A program made the translations under genes and the position numbers. This document shows positions 17,419 to 26,000 of a stretch of DNA of 64,000 bases, one piece after another. Position 1 is the stretch's first letter. Each line of letters starts with the position of its first letter. The notes beneath the pieces are model-generated. The model was not told where the DNA came from. It saw nothing but the letters and a program-made list of their open reading frames with translations, and did no database searches. Source of the stretch: Nitrobacteraceae bacterium AZCC 1564 (GTDB taxonomy: Bacteria; Pseudomonadota; Alphaproteobacteria; Rhizobiales; Xanthobacteraceae); NCBI GenBank assembly GCA_036924835.1, contig JBAGRR010000001.1, positions 1,116,001 through 1,180,000 on the forward strand, given 5' to 3'.

Positions 17419-19740
17419 TTAGAATTGTCCCGCAAGCGTGAGGCGGACCCCGAGCGGCTCCACCGGATGCAGCACGCGGTCCATGACACCTGTTTCACAG
17501 ACAGCGGCGGGCGGCGGGCTGCCGGAATTACACCGCGCGTACAGAGAATCCGTTTTCAGCAGCGAACCATAAGCATACGTGATCTGGTCGGATTTGCTGT
17601 CGGTCAGGTTGAAGGCATCCAATTGAATGCGCCATCCATTCTCAAAACGATAGCCAACCTGTCCGTTCAGCAGTCCGGTCGCTGGTGATAGGAACGCACC
17701 ATCTTCCGTCAGTGGCCGGGGACCAAAGTAACGATAGCGCAAGGCGGCAAACCACCCGGTCGCTTCGCCTATTCTCATGCCGGCTGAGGCGATCATATTG
17801 GGAGCACCCGGGATGAAATTTCCGGGCGCGTTGCCGATTTGCGCCTCTGGATACCCGGCCAGCTCCGCATAGGCAGCCGCTTGATCGGAATTGTCGCCAC
17901 GAAAGCGAGCATGTGTGACAGCAAGGTCACCGTCGAAACTGAGCCACGAGTATGGCTTGTAGTGGTTGGTCCACTCGATGCCGTAACGGCGGCTCGGCCG
18001 GCTCGCCTCGGTGTCACCTGCGTCGCCGACAAACAAAATCTCCGACGCGGAATCGAGCACGAACAAGCTGACCGAACTTTCGAGATTGGGAATCGCACGC
18101 GTCCGGATGCCGATTTCGGCGCCGCGCGTCTTCACGAGAAACGGCGATGAATCCACCGCGATGTGATCGGATGGCGATTCCTTGATGGTCACACCGCGGG
18201 CGTCGTTGCTGTGAAAGCCCTCGCCTGCATTGAAGAAAAACTCCGTCTTGACAAACGGCCCGAACACAAGGCCGAATTTCGGACTGCCGATCGACGCATT
18301 GGCGTTGCCGGAGTTGACCGGATCGAGAAGCGAATTGACGTTGGCGTTATAGAAGTCGCCGCGATAACCCACATAGCTTCTAAACCAGTTCGTCCAATAA
18401 ACCGTATTCTGGACAAACAAACCCACACTTCCTTCTTTCACCTTATCGCTGCGTGTGCCTTTGAGGAACTGGCGCTGAACGGTATCGGACAACGAGACAT
18501 TGATGTCATCGTATCGACTCTGAAAGCCCACCTCCGTCTGCATCGGCAGCCCGGCAAACACGGTGTTGAACGTATGCGAGGCATTGATACCGGCGAGCAC
18601 GCGATCATCGTGCTGATGAAACTGATCACCGTCGTTGGGATTGCCGAGAAAAAACGTGAAATCGTTATAGAGATTGAGCGAGCTCTTGATCGCGTAAAAA
18701 TTTATCTTGGACGAACCGTCCTTATCTGACTGCGCCCATCGACCCGAAATCGAGAACCGGTCGGAATTTCCGCCGTCCGTCGGATCAAGCGCGCCGTAAA
18801 GACCGAGCTGTCCCGAGGTGATCGCGCGCAACGGCACCTGATCCGTCGAATTCCACCGGTTGGAATAAGCCATACCCGTCAGCGATAGACCATTGTCCAC
18901 GGTGCCTTCGGTATAGCGAACGACGGCATTCAGCTTTCGAAGCTTGTCGGGATAATCCCAAGGACCATTGTATGTGTTGACTTCCCCGGCCACGAGCAGG
19001 TTGCCCTCGCCCGCTTTCGCCGACGTCACCCCGAAGACCCGGCGGTAGCCAAAACTGCCGACGGTGGCCAAAGCCATGGATTTCTTGACGGTGTCGATCA
19101 GGCTGACATTGACCGCACCTACGGACGAGAAGTCGCCTTCGTCCGCGAAGTACGGCCCCTTCCTCACACCCACCGACCCGATCAGTTCGGGAATCAGGAA
19201 ATTGAGATCGGCATAGCCCTGACCATGACCATGCGTGCGCATGTTGACGGGCATGCCATCAATGGAGATCGCCAGATCCGTGCCGTGATCCAGGTTGAAG
19301 CCGCGGAGGAAGTATTGGTTGGCTTTGCCATCGCCGCTGTGCTGCGTGATGATCAGGCCCGGCACCACCTCAAGTGCTTCCGCCGGGCGGGAAATTGGCC
19401 GCTCGTTGACCTCCGTACCGGTGAACGACTTCTCGCTTGACGACAATACGGGCTCGTTCGCCGCACTGTCCGTCGAGTCTGCAGGTGCGGACGCCCCCTG
19501 ATCAACTGGTCGCCTTGTGGCGGGCGCCACGCGCTGCCGGCTCGCGACCACATCCACAGATGGCAGTGAAGTCGCGTTCTCAGACGTATTCGCGTTCTGT
19601 GCCGATGCAGGAGGCACGAAGGCGACAAATGAGGCAAAGGTTGCAATTCCTGCGAGCCGCCACCGAACTGAAAATGAATTACAAGTCACCGCAAGCAAAC
19701 GCCCACGGCCGACCACTTGATCTTTGGTCTTGCCCACCAC
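17419..19740 (-). CDS. TonB-dependent outer-membrane receptor, probably for nickel
   Basis: 773 aa. The start is a GTG at 19740 (or the adjacent GTG at 19737); no ATG lies near. A signal sequence ends at about PPASAQN (residue 48). The plug domain (about 110-230) includes SRPAEALEVVPGLI, NQYFLRGFNLDHGTDLAISIDG and VRKGPYFADEGDF; the rest is a 22-strand barrel ending in the terminal Phe of LTLAGQF. The receptor uses TonB energy to import a scarce metal complex. A NikR operator sits between it and nikR, and a nickel permease follows, so nickel or a nickel chelate is the inferred substrate. Confidence 0.87.
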   Translation of the reverse strand: MVGKTKDQVVGRGRLLAVTCNSFSVRWRLAGIATFASFVAFVPPASAQNANTSENATSLPSVDVVASRQRVAPATRRPVDQGASAPADSTDSAANEPVLSSSEKSFTGTEVNERPISRPAEALEVVPGLIITQHSGDGKANQYFLRGFNLDHGTDLAISIDGMPVNMRTHGHGQGYADLNFLIPELIGSVGVRKGPYFADEGDFSSVGAVNVSLIDTVKKSMALATVGSFGYRRVFGVTSAKAGEGNLLVAGEVNTYNGPWDYPDKLRKLNAVVRYTEGTVDNGLSLTGMAYSNRWNSTDQVPLRAITSGQLGLYGALDPTDGGNSDRFSISGRWAQSDKDGSSKINFYAIKSSLNLYNDFTFFLGNPNDGDQFHQHDDRVLAGINASHTFNTVFAGLPMQTEVGFQSRYDDINVSLSDTVQRQFLKGTRSDKVKEGSVGLFVQNTVYWTNWFRSYVGYRGDFYNANVNSLLDPVNSGNANASIGSPKFGLVFGPFVKTEFFFNAGEGFHSNDARGVTIKESPSDHIAVDSSPFLVKTRGAEIGIRTRAIPNLESSVSLFVLDSASEILFVGDAGDTEASRPSRRYGIEWTNHYKPYSWLSFDGDLAVTHARFRGDNSDQAAAYAELAGYPEAQIGNAPGNFIPGAPNMIASAGMRIGEATGWFAALRYRYFGPRPLTEDGAFLSPATGLLNGQVGYRFENGWRIQLDAFNLTDSKSDQITYAYGSLLKTDSLYARCNSGSPPPAAVCETGVMDRVLHPVEPLGVRLTLAGQF

Positions 19741-19792
19741 CCACGACGCTTCTTAAAAACAACAGCCCGGCAGGCGCAAACTGGCATGTCGA

Positions 19793-19820
19793 GTATGACA
19801 ATGTCAACAAATCATCATAC
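19793..19820. promoter_or_regulatory. NikR operator between the TonB receptor and nikR
   Basis: GTATGA (19793-19798), 16 bases, TCATAC (19815-19820): an exact match to the GTATGA-N16-TCATAC operator described for E. coli NikR. It lies 21 bp before the nikR ATG and 52 bp from the start of the divergent TonB receptor gene, so it can control both. Confidence 0.88.
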
Positions 19821-19841
19821 CGATCCGTTCGGAGTCCCTCG

Positions 19842-20288
19842 ATGCAGCGCGTGACGATCACCCTTGATGACGATCTGGTGGCCGAGCTCGATCGCATGAT
19901 CGAACAGCACGGCTATCAAAATCGCTCTGAGGCTATCCGCGACTTTACCCGCGCAGGCATGCAGCAGGCCGCCCAGGACGCCGGTAAATCCGGCGAATGC
20001 GTCGCTGCGCTGGTCTACGTCTACGATCACGCAGCGCGCGATCTCTCAAGCCGTCTGGTCAACAATTTCCACGACCACCACGACCTGTCGCTCGCAACGA
20101 TGCATGTCCATCTGGACAATGACAACTGCATGGAGGTCACGGCCCTGAAAGGGCCGACGTCGGAGGTGCAACATCTCGCCGACCACATTATCGCGGAGCG
20201 TGGCGTTCGCTACGGACGTGTGGTTATGATCCCCACCGACAGCAAATCCACCAAGCCGCACAAGCGCCCCGCCCACCGGCACACCTGA
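19842..20288 (+). CDS. nikR: Nickel-responsive regulator NikR
   Basis: 148 aa from the ATG at 19842, with GGAG nine bases upstream. Residues 1-45 form a ribbon-helix-helix (MQRVTITLDDDLVAELDRMI, then NRSEAIRDFTR). The C-terminal ACT-like domain has the nickel site: His in HHDLSLATMHVHL and Cys in NDNCME match the three-His, one-Cys ligand set of NikR. As a nickel-bound tetramer NikR represses uptake genes. It is divergent from the TonB receptor gene with the exact operator between them, so it probably represses both that gene and itself. Confidence 0.95.
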   Translation: MQRVTITLDDDLVAELDRMIEQHGYQNRSEAIRDFTRAGMQQAAQDAGKSGECVAALVYVYDHAARDLSSRLVNNFHDHHDLSLATMHVHLDNDNCMEVTALKGPTSEVQHLADHIIAERGVRYGRVVMIPTDSKSTKPHKRPAHRHT

Positions 20289-20340
20289 CACGCACTTTTC
20301 GTGGGATGTATTCCATCCGAACCTGGGTTATCGAGGACTC

Positions 20341-21609
20341 ATGAGCAAGACAAAATCCAATCTTCAGATCGACTCCGCACGCCTGTGGAATGACATTCAC
20401 GAAACGGCAAAATTCGGCGGCACACCCAAAGGTGGCGTGCGGCGCCTGACCCTCGGTGCGGAAGACAAGCAGGTGCGTGACTGGTTTCGCGCCGCCTGCG
20501 AAGCTGCAGGATGTGAAGTCCGCGTTGACGCGCTGGGCACTATGTTCGCCTTGCGTCCCGGCCGCGACATGTCGAAGCCGCCCATCGGCATCGGCTCACA
20601 TCTTGATACGCAGCCGACCGGCGGCAAGTACGACGGCATCCTTGGCACACTCGCCGCGCTCGAAGTCGTCCGCGCCATGAATGACGCAGGCATCGAGACA
20701 GAAACTCCGATCTGCGTCTGTAACTGGACCAACGAGGAAGGCTCGCGCTACGCGCCGGCGATGATGGCGTCCGCCGCCTATGCCGGCGAGTATACGACCG
20801 AAAACATCCTCGGCCGTAAGGATATCGATGGCATCACTGTTGCGGAGGCGCTCGACACCATCGGCTATCGCGGTGCCGAGCCGGTTGGGAAGCAGAAATT
20901 CAGCGCGTTCGTCGAACTCCACATCGAACAGGGTCCGATCCTCGAAGCTGAGAACAAAACCATCGGTGTCGTCGACCGCGGCCAGGGCATCATGTGGTAC
21001 GATGGTGTGATTACCGGTTTCGCAAGCCATGCGGGCACGACGCCAATGCCGTTGCGTCGTGATGCGCTTGCTGCCTTCGCGGAATTCGTTCTGGTGGTCG
21101 AGAAGCTGGCGAAGGAACACGGACCAAACGCAGCCGGAACTGTCGGTGAAATCATCATCGACAATCCTTCGCGCAACGTGATCCCGGGCGACCTCAAGTT
21201 TACGGTTGATATCCGTAGCCCCGAGTCAGCAACGCTGGACAAGCTGCACAGCGGACTGCTCGCAGCGATCGAAGAGATTTCCAAGCGACGCAAGGTGACG
21301 ATCGATCTCACCCAGGTCTGGCGCAAGGAACCGACGATTTTCGACGCCAAGCTTGTTACTGCTGTCGAAAACGCCAGCAAAGAATTGGGCTATTCCAGTC
21401 GCCGTATCACCTCGGGCGCAGGACACGACGCCTGCAATCTGGCGACCGTCATGCCAGCGGCCATGATCTTCGTGCCGTGTAAGGATGGCATCAGCCACAA
21501 CGAAATCGAGGACGCGACGCAGACAGACTGCGCGGCAGGCGCGAATGTACTGCTGCACACGGTTCTCTCCCTTGCAGGCATTGCATCCTCGGTAAAGACG
21601 AATAGCTAA
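20341..21609 (+). CDS. M20-family amidohydrolase (N-carbamoyl amino acid hydrolase type)
   Basis: 422 aa, cytosolic. Two-metal aminoacylase fold with the ligands in GIGSHLDTQ, GKYDGILG, NEEGSR, VELHIEQG and the C-terminal GAGHDACNLA. This pattern belongs to the beta-ureidopropionase, N-carbamoyl-L-amino acid hydrolase and allantoate amidohydrolase group, which cleaves C-N bonds of ureido acids. The members cannot be separated by eye. It starts 52 bp after nikR in the same direction, but no functional link to nickel is evident; co-transcription is possible. Confidence 0.87.
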   Translation: MSKTKSNLQIDSARLWNDIHETAKFGGTPKGGVRRLTLGAEDKQVRDWFRAACEAAGCEVRVDALGTMFALRPGRDMSKPPIGIGSHLDTQPTGGKYDGILGTLAALEVVRAMNDAGIETETPICVCNWTNEEGSRYAPAMMASAAYAGEYTTENILGRKDIDGITVAEALDTIGYRGAEPVGKQKFSAFVELHIEQGPILEAENKTIGVVDRGQGIMWYDGVITGFASHAGTTPMPLRRDALAAFAEFVLVVEKLAKEHGPNAAGTVGEIIIDNPSRNVIPGDLKFTVDIRSPESATLDKLHSGLLAAIEEISKRRKVTIDLTQVWRKEPTIFDAKLVTAVENASKELGYSSRRITSGAGHDACNLATVMPAAMIFVPCKDGISHNEIEDATQTDCAAGANVLLHTVLSLAGIASSVKTNS

Positions 21610-21615
21610 GCTGTC

Positions 21616-21691
21616 GTAGTGATCCGGTTCTGACATTCGTATGATGGACCAGCGGTGAATGCTGATAAGAACGTCAGATCCACCGCACTAG
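21616..21691 (+). repeat. Degenerate hybrid hairpin of the CTAG repeat family
   Basis: About 76 bp. The left half (CCGGTTCTGACATTCG) matches hairpin A of unit 7, while the loop and right half (ATGATGGACCAG, then CAGATCCACCGCACTAG) match hairpin B of unit 7. The arms pair imperfectly. Its terminal CTAG (21688-21691) is also the first CTAG of the adjoining unit 2, so the two elements are fused. Confidence 0.75.
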
Positions 21692-21856
21692 TGGAGTGGA
21701 TTTGACATTCGCTCCCCACTCGGCCGCGAGTTCGTCAAGCGAATGTCAAATCCAAAACTCCGCTAGAAACTTATATTTGCTAGTGGTCCCTTGATTCTAA
21801 CATTCGCAGGAGGTGCCTGCCGAGACGGGATGCGAACGTTAGAATAGGACCACTAG
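21688..21856 (-). repeat. Two-hairpin CTAG repeat, unit 2 (reverse orientation)
   Basis: 169 bp: hairpin B 21688-21766, spacer 21767-21779, hairpin A 21780-21856. Both inner arms contain ACATTCGC on the left and the complementary GCGAATGT or GCGAACGT on the right. The spacer read in reverse is almost the same as that of unit 6 over nine bases (AAATATAAG). It lies between two plus-strand genes, 20 bp before the oligopeptidase start. Confidence 0.9.
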
Positions 21857-21875
21857 TTTACCGAAGGCACAACGC

Positions 21876-23978
21876 ATGAACATTCGACAGCCAGCTCCGG
21901 CGCCCATTGCGCCGCGCCGTCCGCACAGCTTCACTCGCCATGGCATCACTGTTGCCGATGACTATGCCTGGCTGAAGGATGAAAACTGGCAGGAGGTCCT
22001 GCGGAATCCTTCGATTCTGAAAGCGGACATCCGCAGCTATCTGGAAGCGGAGAACGCCTATACTGAATCCGTTCTGGGACACACGGCGGGTCTCCAGAAG
22101 ACGCTGGTTGCTGAAATGCGCGGCCGTATCAAGGAAGACGATTCCAGCGTCCCGTCGCCCGACGGGCAATTTTCATACTTCCACAAATACCGGGAGGGCG
22201 GCCAGCACGAGATGATCGGCCGCTCGGCACGCAACGGCGGCGACGAACGCATCATCCTCGACGGCGATCAACTGGCTTCGCAAAGCGAATACTTCCACTT
22301 TGGCGGCGCACGGCATTCTCTGGATCACAAGCTCGAAGCCTGGAGCGCCGACATCAAGGGCTCGGAATATTTCACTATCCGGGTGCGTGATTGGGAGACA
22401 GGCCAGGACCGCGACGACGCCATCGAAGAAACCGATGGCGGCGTGGTTTGGAGCGCGGACTCCAAATCGTTCTTTTATGTGAAGCTCGACGACAACCACC
22501 GCCCGATGCAGGTCTACCTCCATCGTCTCGGCACGCCGCAATCGGATGACCTTCTCGTTTATGAGGAGAAAGATTCAGGGTGGTTTACCCACATCCACGA
22601 GAGCGCCAGCGGTCGCTTCTGTGTCATCGCCGGCGGCGATCACGAAACTTCGGAGCAGCGGCTGATTGATCTTGCCCATCCCGACGCACCGCCGCGACTG
22701 GTCGCGGCGCGCGAAGAAGGCGTGCAATATTCCGTATCGGATCGCGGTGACGAGCTGTTCATTCTCACCAACGCAGACAAGGCGATCGACTTCAAGATCG
22801 TGACTGCGCCGCTGAACGCGCCTGAGCGATCGAACTGGCGCGATCTGATTCCGCATCGCTCGGGAATCTACGTCATCGACGTCGAGCTCTATGCCAACCA
22901 TCTGGTGCGGCTGGAGCGGGCGAATGCCCTTCCCTCCATCGTCATCCGCGACCTTACGACAAACGAAGAGCACGCCATCGCTTTTGACGAGGCGGCTTAT
23001 TCGCTGGGCACGTTGGGCGGCTACGAGTTCGAGACCACGAACTTGCGATTCTCCTATTCATCCATGACCACGCCGTCGGAAGTTTTCGACTACGACATGG
23101 TCAGCCGTGAGCGCACCTTGCGCAAGCGCCAGGAAATTCCGTCCGGCCACAACCCTGCGGACTACGTAACAACGCGCATCATGGCGACGTCCCATGACGG
23201 CGCGCAGGTGCCGGTTTCCATCCTTCATCGCAAGGGACTGGTTCGCGACGGCAATGCGCCGCTGCTGCTCTATGGCTACGGCTCATATGGTCACGCCATT
23301 CCTGCATCGTTCTCAGCGAACCGCCTGTCACTGGTTGATCGCGGATTTGTCTATGCCATCGCCCACATTCGCGGCGGCTCGGACAAAGGCTGGGGCTGGT
23401 ATCTCGACGGCAAGCGCGAGAAGAAGACGAATACTTTCGACGATTTCGCGGCCGCTGGCCGGGCCTTGATCGACGCGAAGTACACGTCCGCGAAGAAAAT
23501 TGTCAGCCATGGCGGTAGCGCCGGCGGCATGCTTATGGGCGCCGTTGCCAACCGGGCTGGCGAATTGTTCGCCGGCATCGTGGCGGAGGTCCCCTTCGTC
23601 GATGTGCTTAACACGATGCTCGACGACTCTCTGCCGCTCACGCCGCCGGAATGGCCCGAATGGGGTAACCCAATCCAGAGCGCGGACGATTTCAAGACCA
23701 TCCTCTCCTATTCGCCTTACGATAACGTTGCAGCGAAAGATTATCCGGCCATTCTCGCGATGGGCGGCCTCACCGATCCGCGTGTGACATACTGGGAGCC
23801 GGCGAAATGGATTGCGCGGCTCCGTCCGACGATGACCGGCGGCGGCCCTGTGCTGCTGCGGACCAATATGGGTGCGGGACATGGCGGTGCGTCCGGGCGT
23901 TTCAACCGGCTTGATGAAGTCGCGATCGCCTATGCATTTGCGCTCTGGGCGGTTGGACTTGCAAGCGGCGGCGCTTGA
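21876..23978 (+). CDS. ptrB: Oligopeptidase B (S9 prolyl oligopeptidase family)
   Basis: 700 aa, a serine peptidase that cleaves small peptides after basic residues. The N-terminal beta-propeller (about residues 1-420) gates a C-terminal alpha/beta-hydrolase domain. The catalytic triad is visible as Ser548 (HGGSAGG), Asp634 (GGLTDPRV) and His669 (GAGHGG); these spacings (86 and 35) are nearly those of E. coli PtrB. No signal peptide, so cytosolic. The start at 21876 lies just after repeat unit 2 and has AAGG upstream. Confidence 0.9.
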   Translation: MNIRQPAPAPIAPRRPHSFTRHGITVADDYAWLKDENWQEVLRNPSILKADIRSYLEAENAYTESVLGHTAGLQKTLVAEMRGRIKEDDSSVPSPDGQFSYFHKYREGGQHEMIGRSARNGGDERIILDGDQLASQSEYFHFGGARHSLDHKLEAWSADIKGSEYFTIRVRDWETGQDRDDAIEETDGGVVWSADSKSFFYVKLDDNHRPMQVYLHRLGTPQSDDLLVYEEKDSGWFTHIHESASGRFCVIAGGDHETSEQRLIDLAHPDAPPRLVAAREEGVQYSVSDRGDELFILTNADKAIDFKIVTAPLNAPERSNWRDLIPHRSGIYVIDVELYANHLVRLERANALPSIVIRDLTTNEEHAIAFDEAAYSLGTLGGYEFETTNLRFSYSSMTTPSEVFDYDMVSRERTLRKRQEIPSGHNPADYVTTRIMATSHDGAQVPVSILHRKGLVRDGNAPLLLYGYGSYGHAIPASFSANRLSLVDRGFVYAIAHIRGGSDKGWGWYLDGKREKKTNTFDDFAAAGRALIDAKYTSAKKIVSHGGSAGGMLMGAVANRAGELFAGIVAEVPFVDVLNTMLDDSLPLTPPEWPEWGNPIQSADDFKTILSYSPYDNVAAKDYPAILAMGGLTDPRVTYWEPAKWIARLRPTMTGGGPVLLRTNMGAGHGGASGRFNRLDEVAIAYAFALWAVGLASGGA

Positions 23979-23988
23979 TCGCAGACGT

Positions 23989-24606
23989 TCACCTCTCAAC
24001 GCTGACGTCGATATCAGGACGATATCCCGCATGGAACGCATTGACGATGGACGGCGGCGTCAGCAGCCTTGCGTCATCAAGCGCCTCTGAAGCACGGCTA
24101 TAGCCAGCGAATGACCACAGCCATGCCCCTCCATCGGCGATGAGATAGCTCTTCTCGCCGACCGTGATCATTGTGCCGTTCGGCAGCTCGCGCGCGGGCA
24201 TAGGCAATGGATGGAGACGCTTGGCGTGGCGATCCAACCGTTCACGGTGAAGGATTTCGTCTATATCCTTGGCATGGGGCTTGGCGTGGCCATTCCCGTC
24301 GCCCCACGCGTCACGAAAAGCCACGGCGTCCGCGCGGCGACAATAGAAACAGGGCCGATGCCCTGCCGCGAATGCTGTTGCTTCATCAAGGAAGAATAAT
24401 TCAGTCCAGCTCCGGCCACTCATCACCTTGCGCCTGCGCCCCTTGAACTCGCACACGCATGTAATCCAAGCCTTCGACGACCAGCGCCGGTTGAGCAGCG
24501 TTCGCGTCGCGGGATCATGAATGATCCCGCGATTGCCGGTAAAGCGGCCGCGATGCGGTGTTGAGACGATCTCGCCGAACGGTGTCACGCGGTTTTGCAG
24601 CGGCAT
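23989..24606 (-). CDS. Conserved-looking protein with an Ada-like four-cysteine motif
   Basis: 205 aa from the ATG at 24606 (MPLQNRVTPFGE). I do not recognise a named family. Cys50 and Cys52 are followed, after WTELFFLDEATAFAAG, by HRPCFYC with Cys86 and Cys89. This layout resembles the zinc site of the Ada N-terminal domain, where FF-x-EA-A-AG-RPC-x2-C is typical. The remainder is rich in Arg and His and has no membrane segment. Convergent with the oligopeptidase gene (10 bp gap). A metal-binding, possibly nucleic-acid-related role is only a suggestion. Confidence 0.6.
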   Translation of the reverse strand: MPLQNRVTPFGEIVSTPHRGRFTGNRGIIHDPATRTLLNRRWSSKAWITCVCEFKGRRRKVMSGRSWTELFFLDEATAFAAGHRPCFYCRRADAVAFRDAWGDGNGHAKPHAKDIDEILHRERLDRHAKRLHPLPMPARELPNGTMITVGEKSYLIADGGAWLWSFAGYSRASEALDDARLLTPPSIVNAFHAGYRPDIDVSVER

Positions 24607-24619
24607 ATTACACGTCCGG

Positions 24620-24789
24620 CTAGTGTCCCAATTTCGAAGTTCGCACAAGCTTGCGGCCTGCTCGGATGATGCGAACTTCGAAATCAAAGGGACACTAGCA
24701 AACCTATGATGCTAGTGCCGCTTTTGGATTTGAAGTTCTTCATCGACCTTATGGATTCACTCGGGAGAACTTCAAATCCGCGGTACTAG
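24620..24789 (+). repeat. Two-hairpin CTAG repeat, unit 3 (forward orientation)
   Basis: 170 bp: hairpin A 24620-24698, spacer 24699-24711, hairpin B 24712-24789. Hairpin A has the core AAGTTCGC; hairpin B has drifted to AAGTTCTT on the left arm with GAGAACTT on the right, keeping most pairs. The right terminus is GTACTAG instead of GCACTAG. It lies upstream of the Ada-like gene and downstream of the hydroxyacid dehydrogenase gene (both minus strand). Confidence 0.9.
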
Positions 24790-24793
24790 GACG

Positions 24794-25783
24794 TCAGTTC
24801 AGGACGTCCTGATTGACGACGTTCTCGCGAATGGGAGCCCCGTCGAGCGCACTGATGATGTTGCGTGCAGTCTGCAGGCCCATGCGATCGAGCGCCTCGC
24901 GCGTCACGCCTGCGAGATGCGGCGCTGTGATTACGTTGGGCAAGGTCAGCAGTGGATTATCTGCCGCCGGCGGCTCCTGCTCGAACACATCAAGCCCTGC
25001 ACCGGCGATCATCCCTTCGGTCAGCGCCGTATAGAGTGCCTTCTCATCAACGATGCCACCTCGTGCGGTGTTGATCAGATAGGCCGTGCGTTTCATCTGC
25101 TTGAGCTGCTTCGCGCCAATCAGCCCGACCGTCGCTGGAGACTTTGGACAATGAAGCGAAACGAAGTCGGCGCGAGACAAGGCCGCATCGAGATCAGTCA
25201 CGCACTCCGCACCGGCGTCCTGGATCTCTTCATTCGTCTTGAATGGGTCATAGACCAGCACATTCATTTCCATCGCCAGCAGCCGCTTGACCAGCCGGGT
25301 GCCGATGCGGCCAAACCCGACGACGAGGGCTGTCTTGCCAAGAAGGTCGAACGGAATGGCGCCGAGCCGCTTATTCCATTGATTGCTCTTCACCATCTCG
25401 TCCAGCTCAGCGGCACGTTTGGCCAGCGCCATCATCATGAACAAGGCAGCTTCAGCGACCGACGGGGAGTTGGCAGTGCCCGCCGTCATCAGCGGGATGT
25501 TCTTGGCGCTCAGCGCCGGCACATCGACCGCGTCGTATCCGACACCGATACGCGCAACCACCATCATCTCGCCGGATGATGCGATCTCGTTTTCGCCGAA
25601 CCGCGTTCCGCCGAGCGCAACGCCGTTGACTGGCGCATGCTGCCGCAGCATCGCATTGAAATCCGGAGCCGAGATGGTGTTGGGAAATTCAATCGCTTCG
25701 ATGTCGCTGCGCTCCTTGAACAGCGCCCATCCGCCCGGCGACATCGTCTCGACGATCAAAAGCTTCTTCTTGTTTGTTGCCAT
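24794..25783 (-). CDS. D-2-hydroxyacid dehydrogenase (NAD-dependent)
   Basis: 329 aa from the ATG at 25783, preceded by GGGGATGAA. Interconverts a 2-hydroxy acid and a 2-keto acid. The nucleotide-binding fold is in the middle (GFGRIGTRL, about residue 150); catalytic residues are visible as Arg in NTARGGIVDE, Glu in VFEQEP and His in APHLAGVT. Members include phosphoglycerate, glyoxylate and hydroxypyruvate dehydrogenases; no ACT domain is present, so serine-pathway PGDH of the long type is unlikely. Divergent from an RraA-like gene, with a shared control region. Confidence 0.87.
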   Translation of the reverse strand: MATNKKKLLIVETMSPGGWALFKERSDIEAIEFPNTISAPDFNAMLRQHAPVNGVALGGTRFGENEIASSGEMMVVARIGVGYDAVDVPALSAKNIPLMTAGTANSPSVAEAALFMMMALAKRAAELDEMVKSNQWNKRLGAIPFDLLGKTALVVGFGRIGTRLVKRLLAMEMNVLVYDPFKTNEEIQDAGAECVTDLDAALSRADFVSLHCPKSPATVGLIGAKQLKQMKRTAYLINTARGGIVDEKALYTALTEGMIAGAGLDVFEQEPPAADNPLLTLPNVITAPHLAGVTREALDRMGLQTARNIISALDGAPIRENVVNQDVLN

Positions 25784-25838
25784 TTCATCCCCTGATATTT
25801 TTGTCAGTTTTCTATACCGCCGCGCAGCCAATCCGGAC

Positions 25839-25855
25839 ATCATCGTATCGATGAT
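25839..25855. promoter_or_regulatory. Inverted repeat in the divergent dehydrogenase/RraA promoter region
   Basis: ATCATCG-TAT-CGATGAT, perfect 7-bp arms with a 3-bp centre, 56 bp upstream of the dehydrogenase start and about 140 bp upstream of the RraA-like start. Looks like an operator; no regulator gene adjoins it, so the binder is unknown. Confidence 0.45.
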
Positions 25856-26000
25856 ATTTCACCCTACACAAAACATGGGATGGCGCCCGCGTCCATCCTT
25901 TCCAAAGCTTGCTGCCTGACGCCAGGAGCGGCAAACTCGCCCCGCGACCGCTCGTCTGGATCGGGACAGCAAACAAAATCAAAATCAGGAGATGAAACCC

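Noticed and set aside
20289-20340. Riboswitch upstream of the amidohydrolase gene
   Set aside because: Only 52 bp, too short for a known riboswitch, and no conserved stem is visible.
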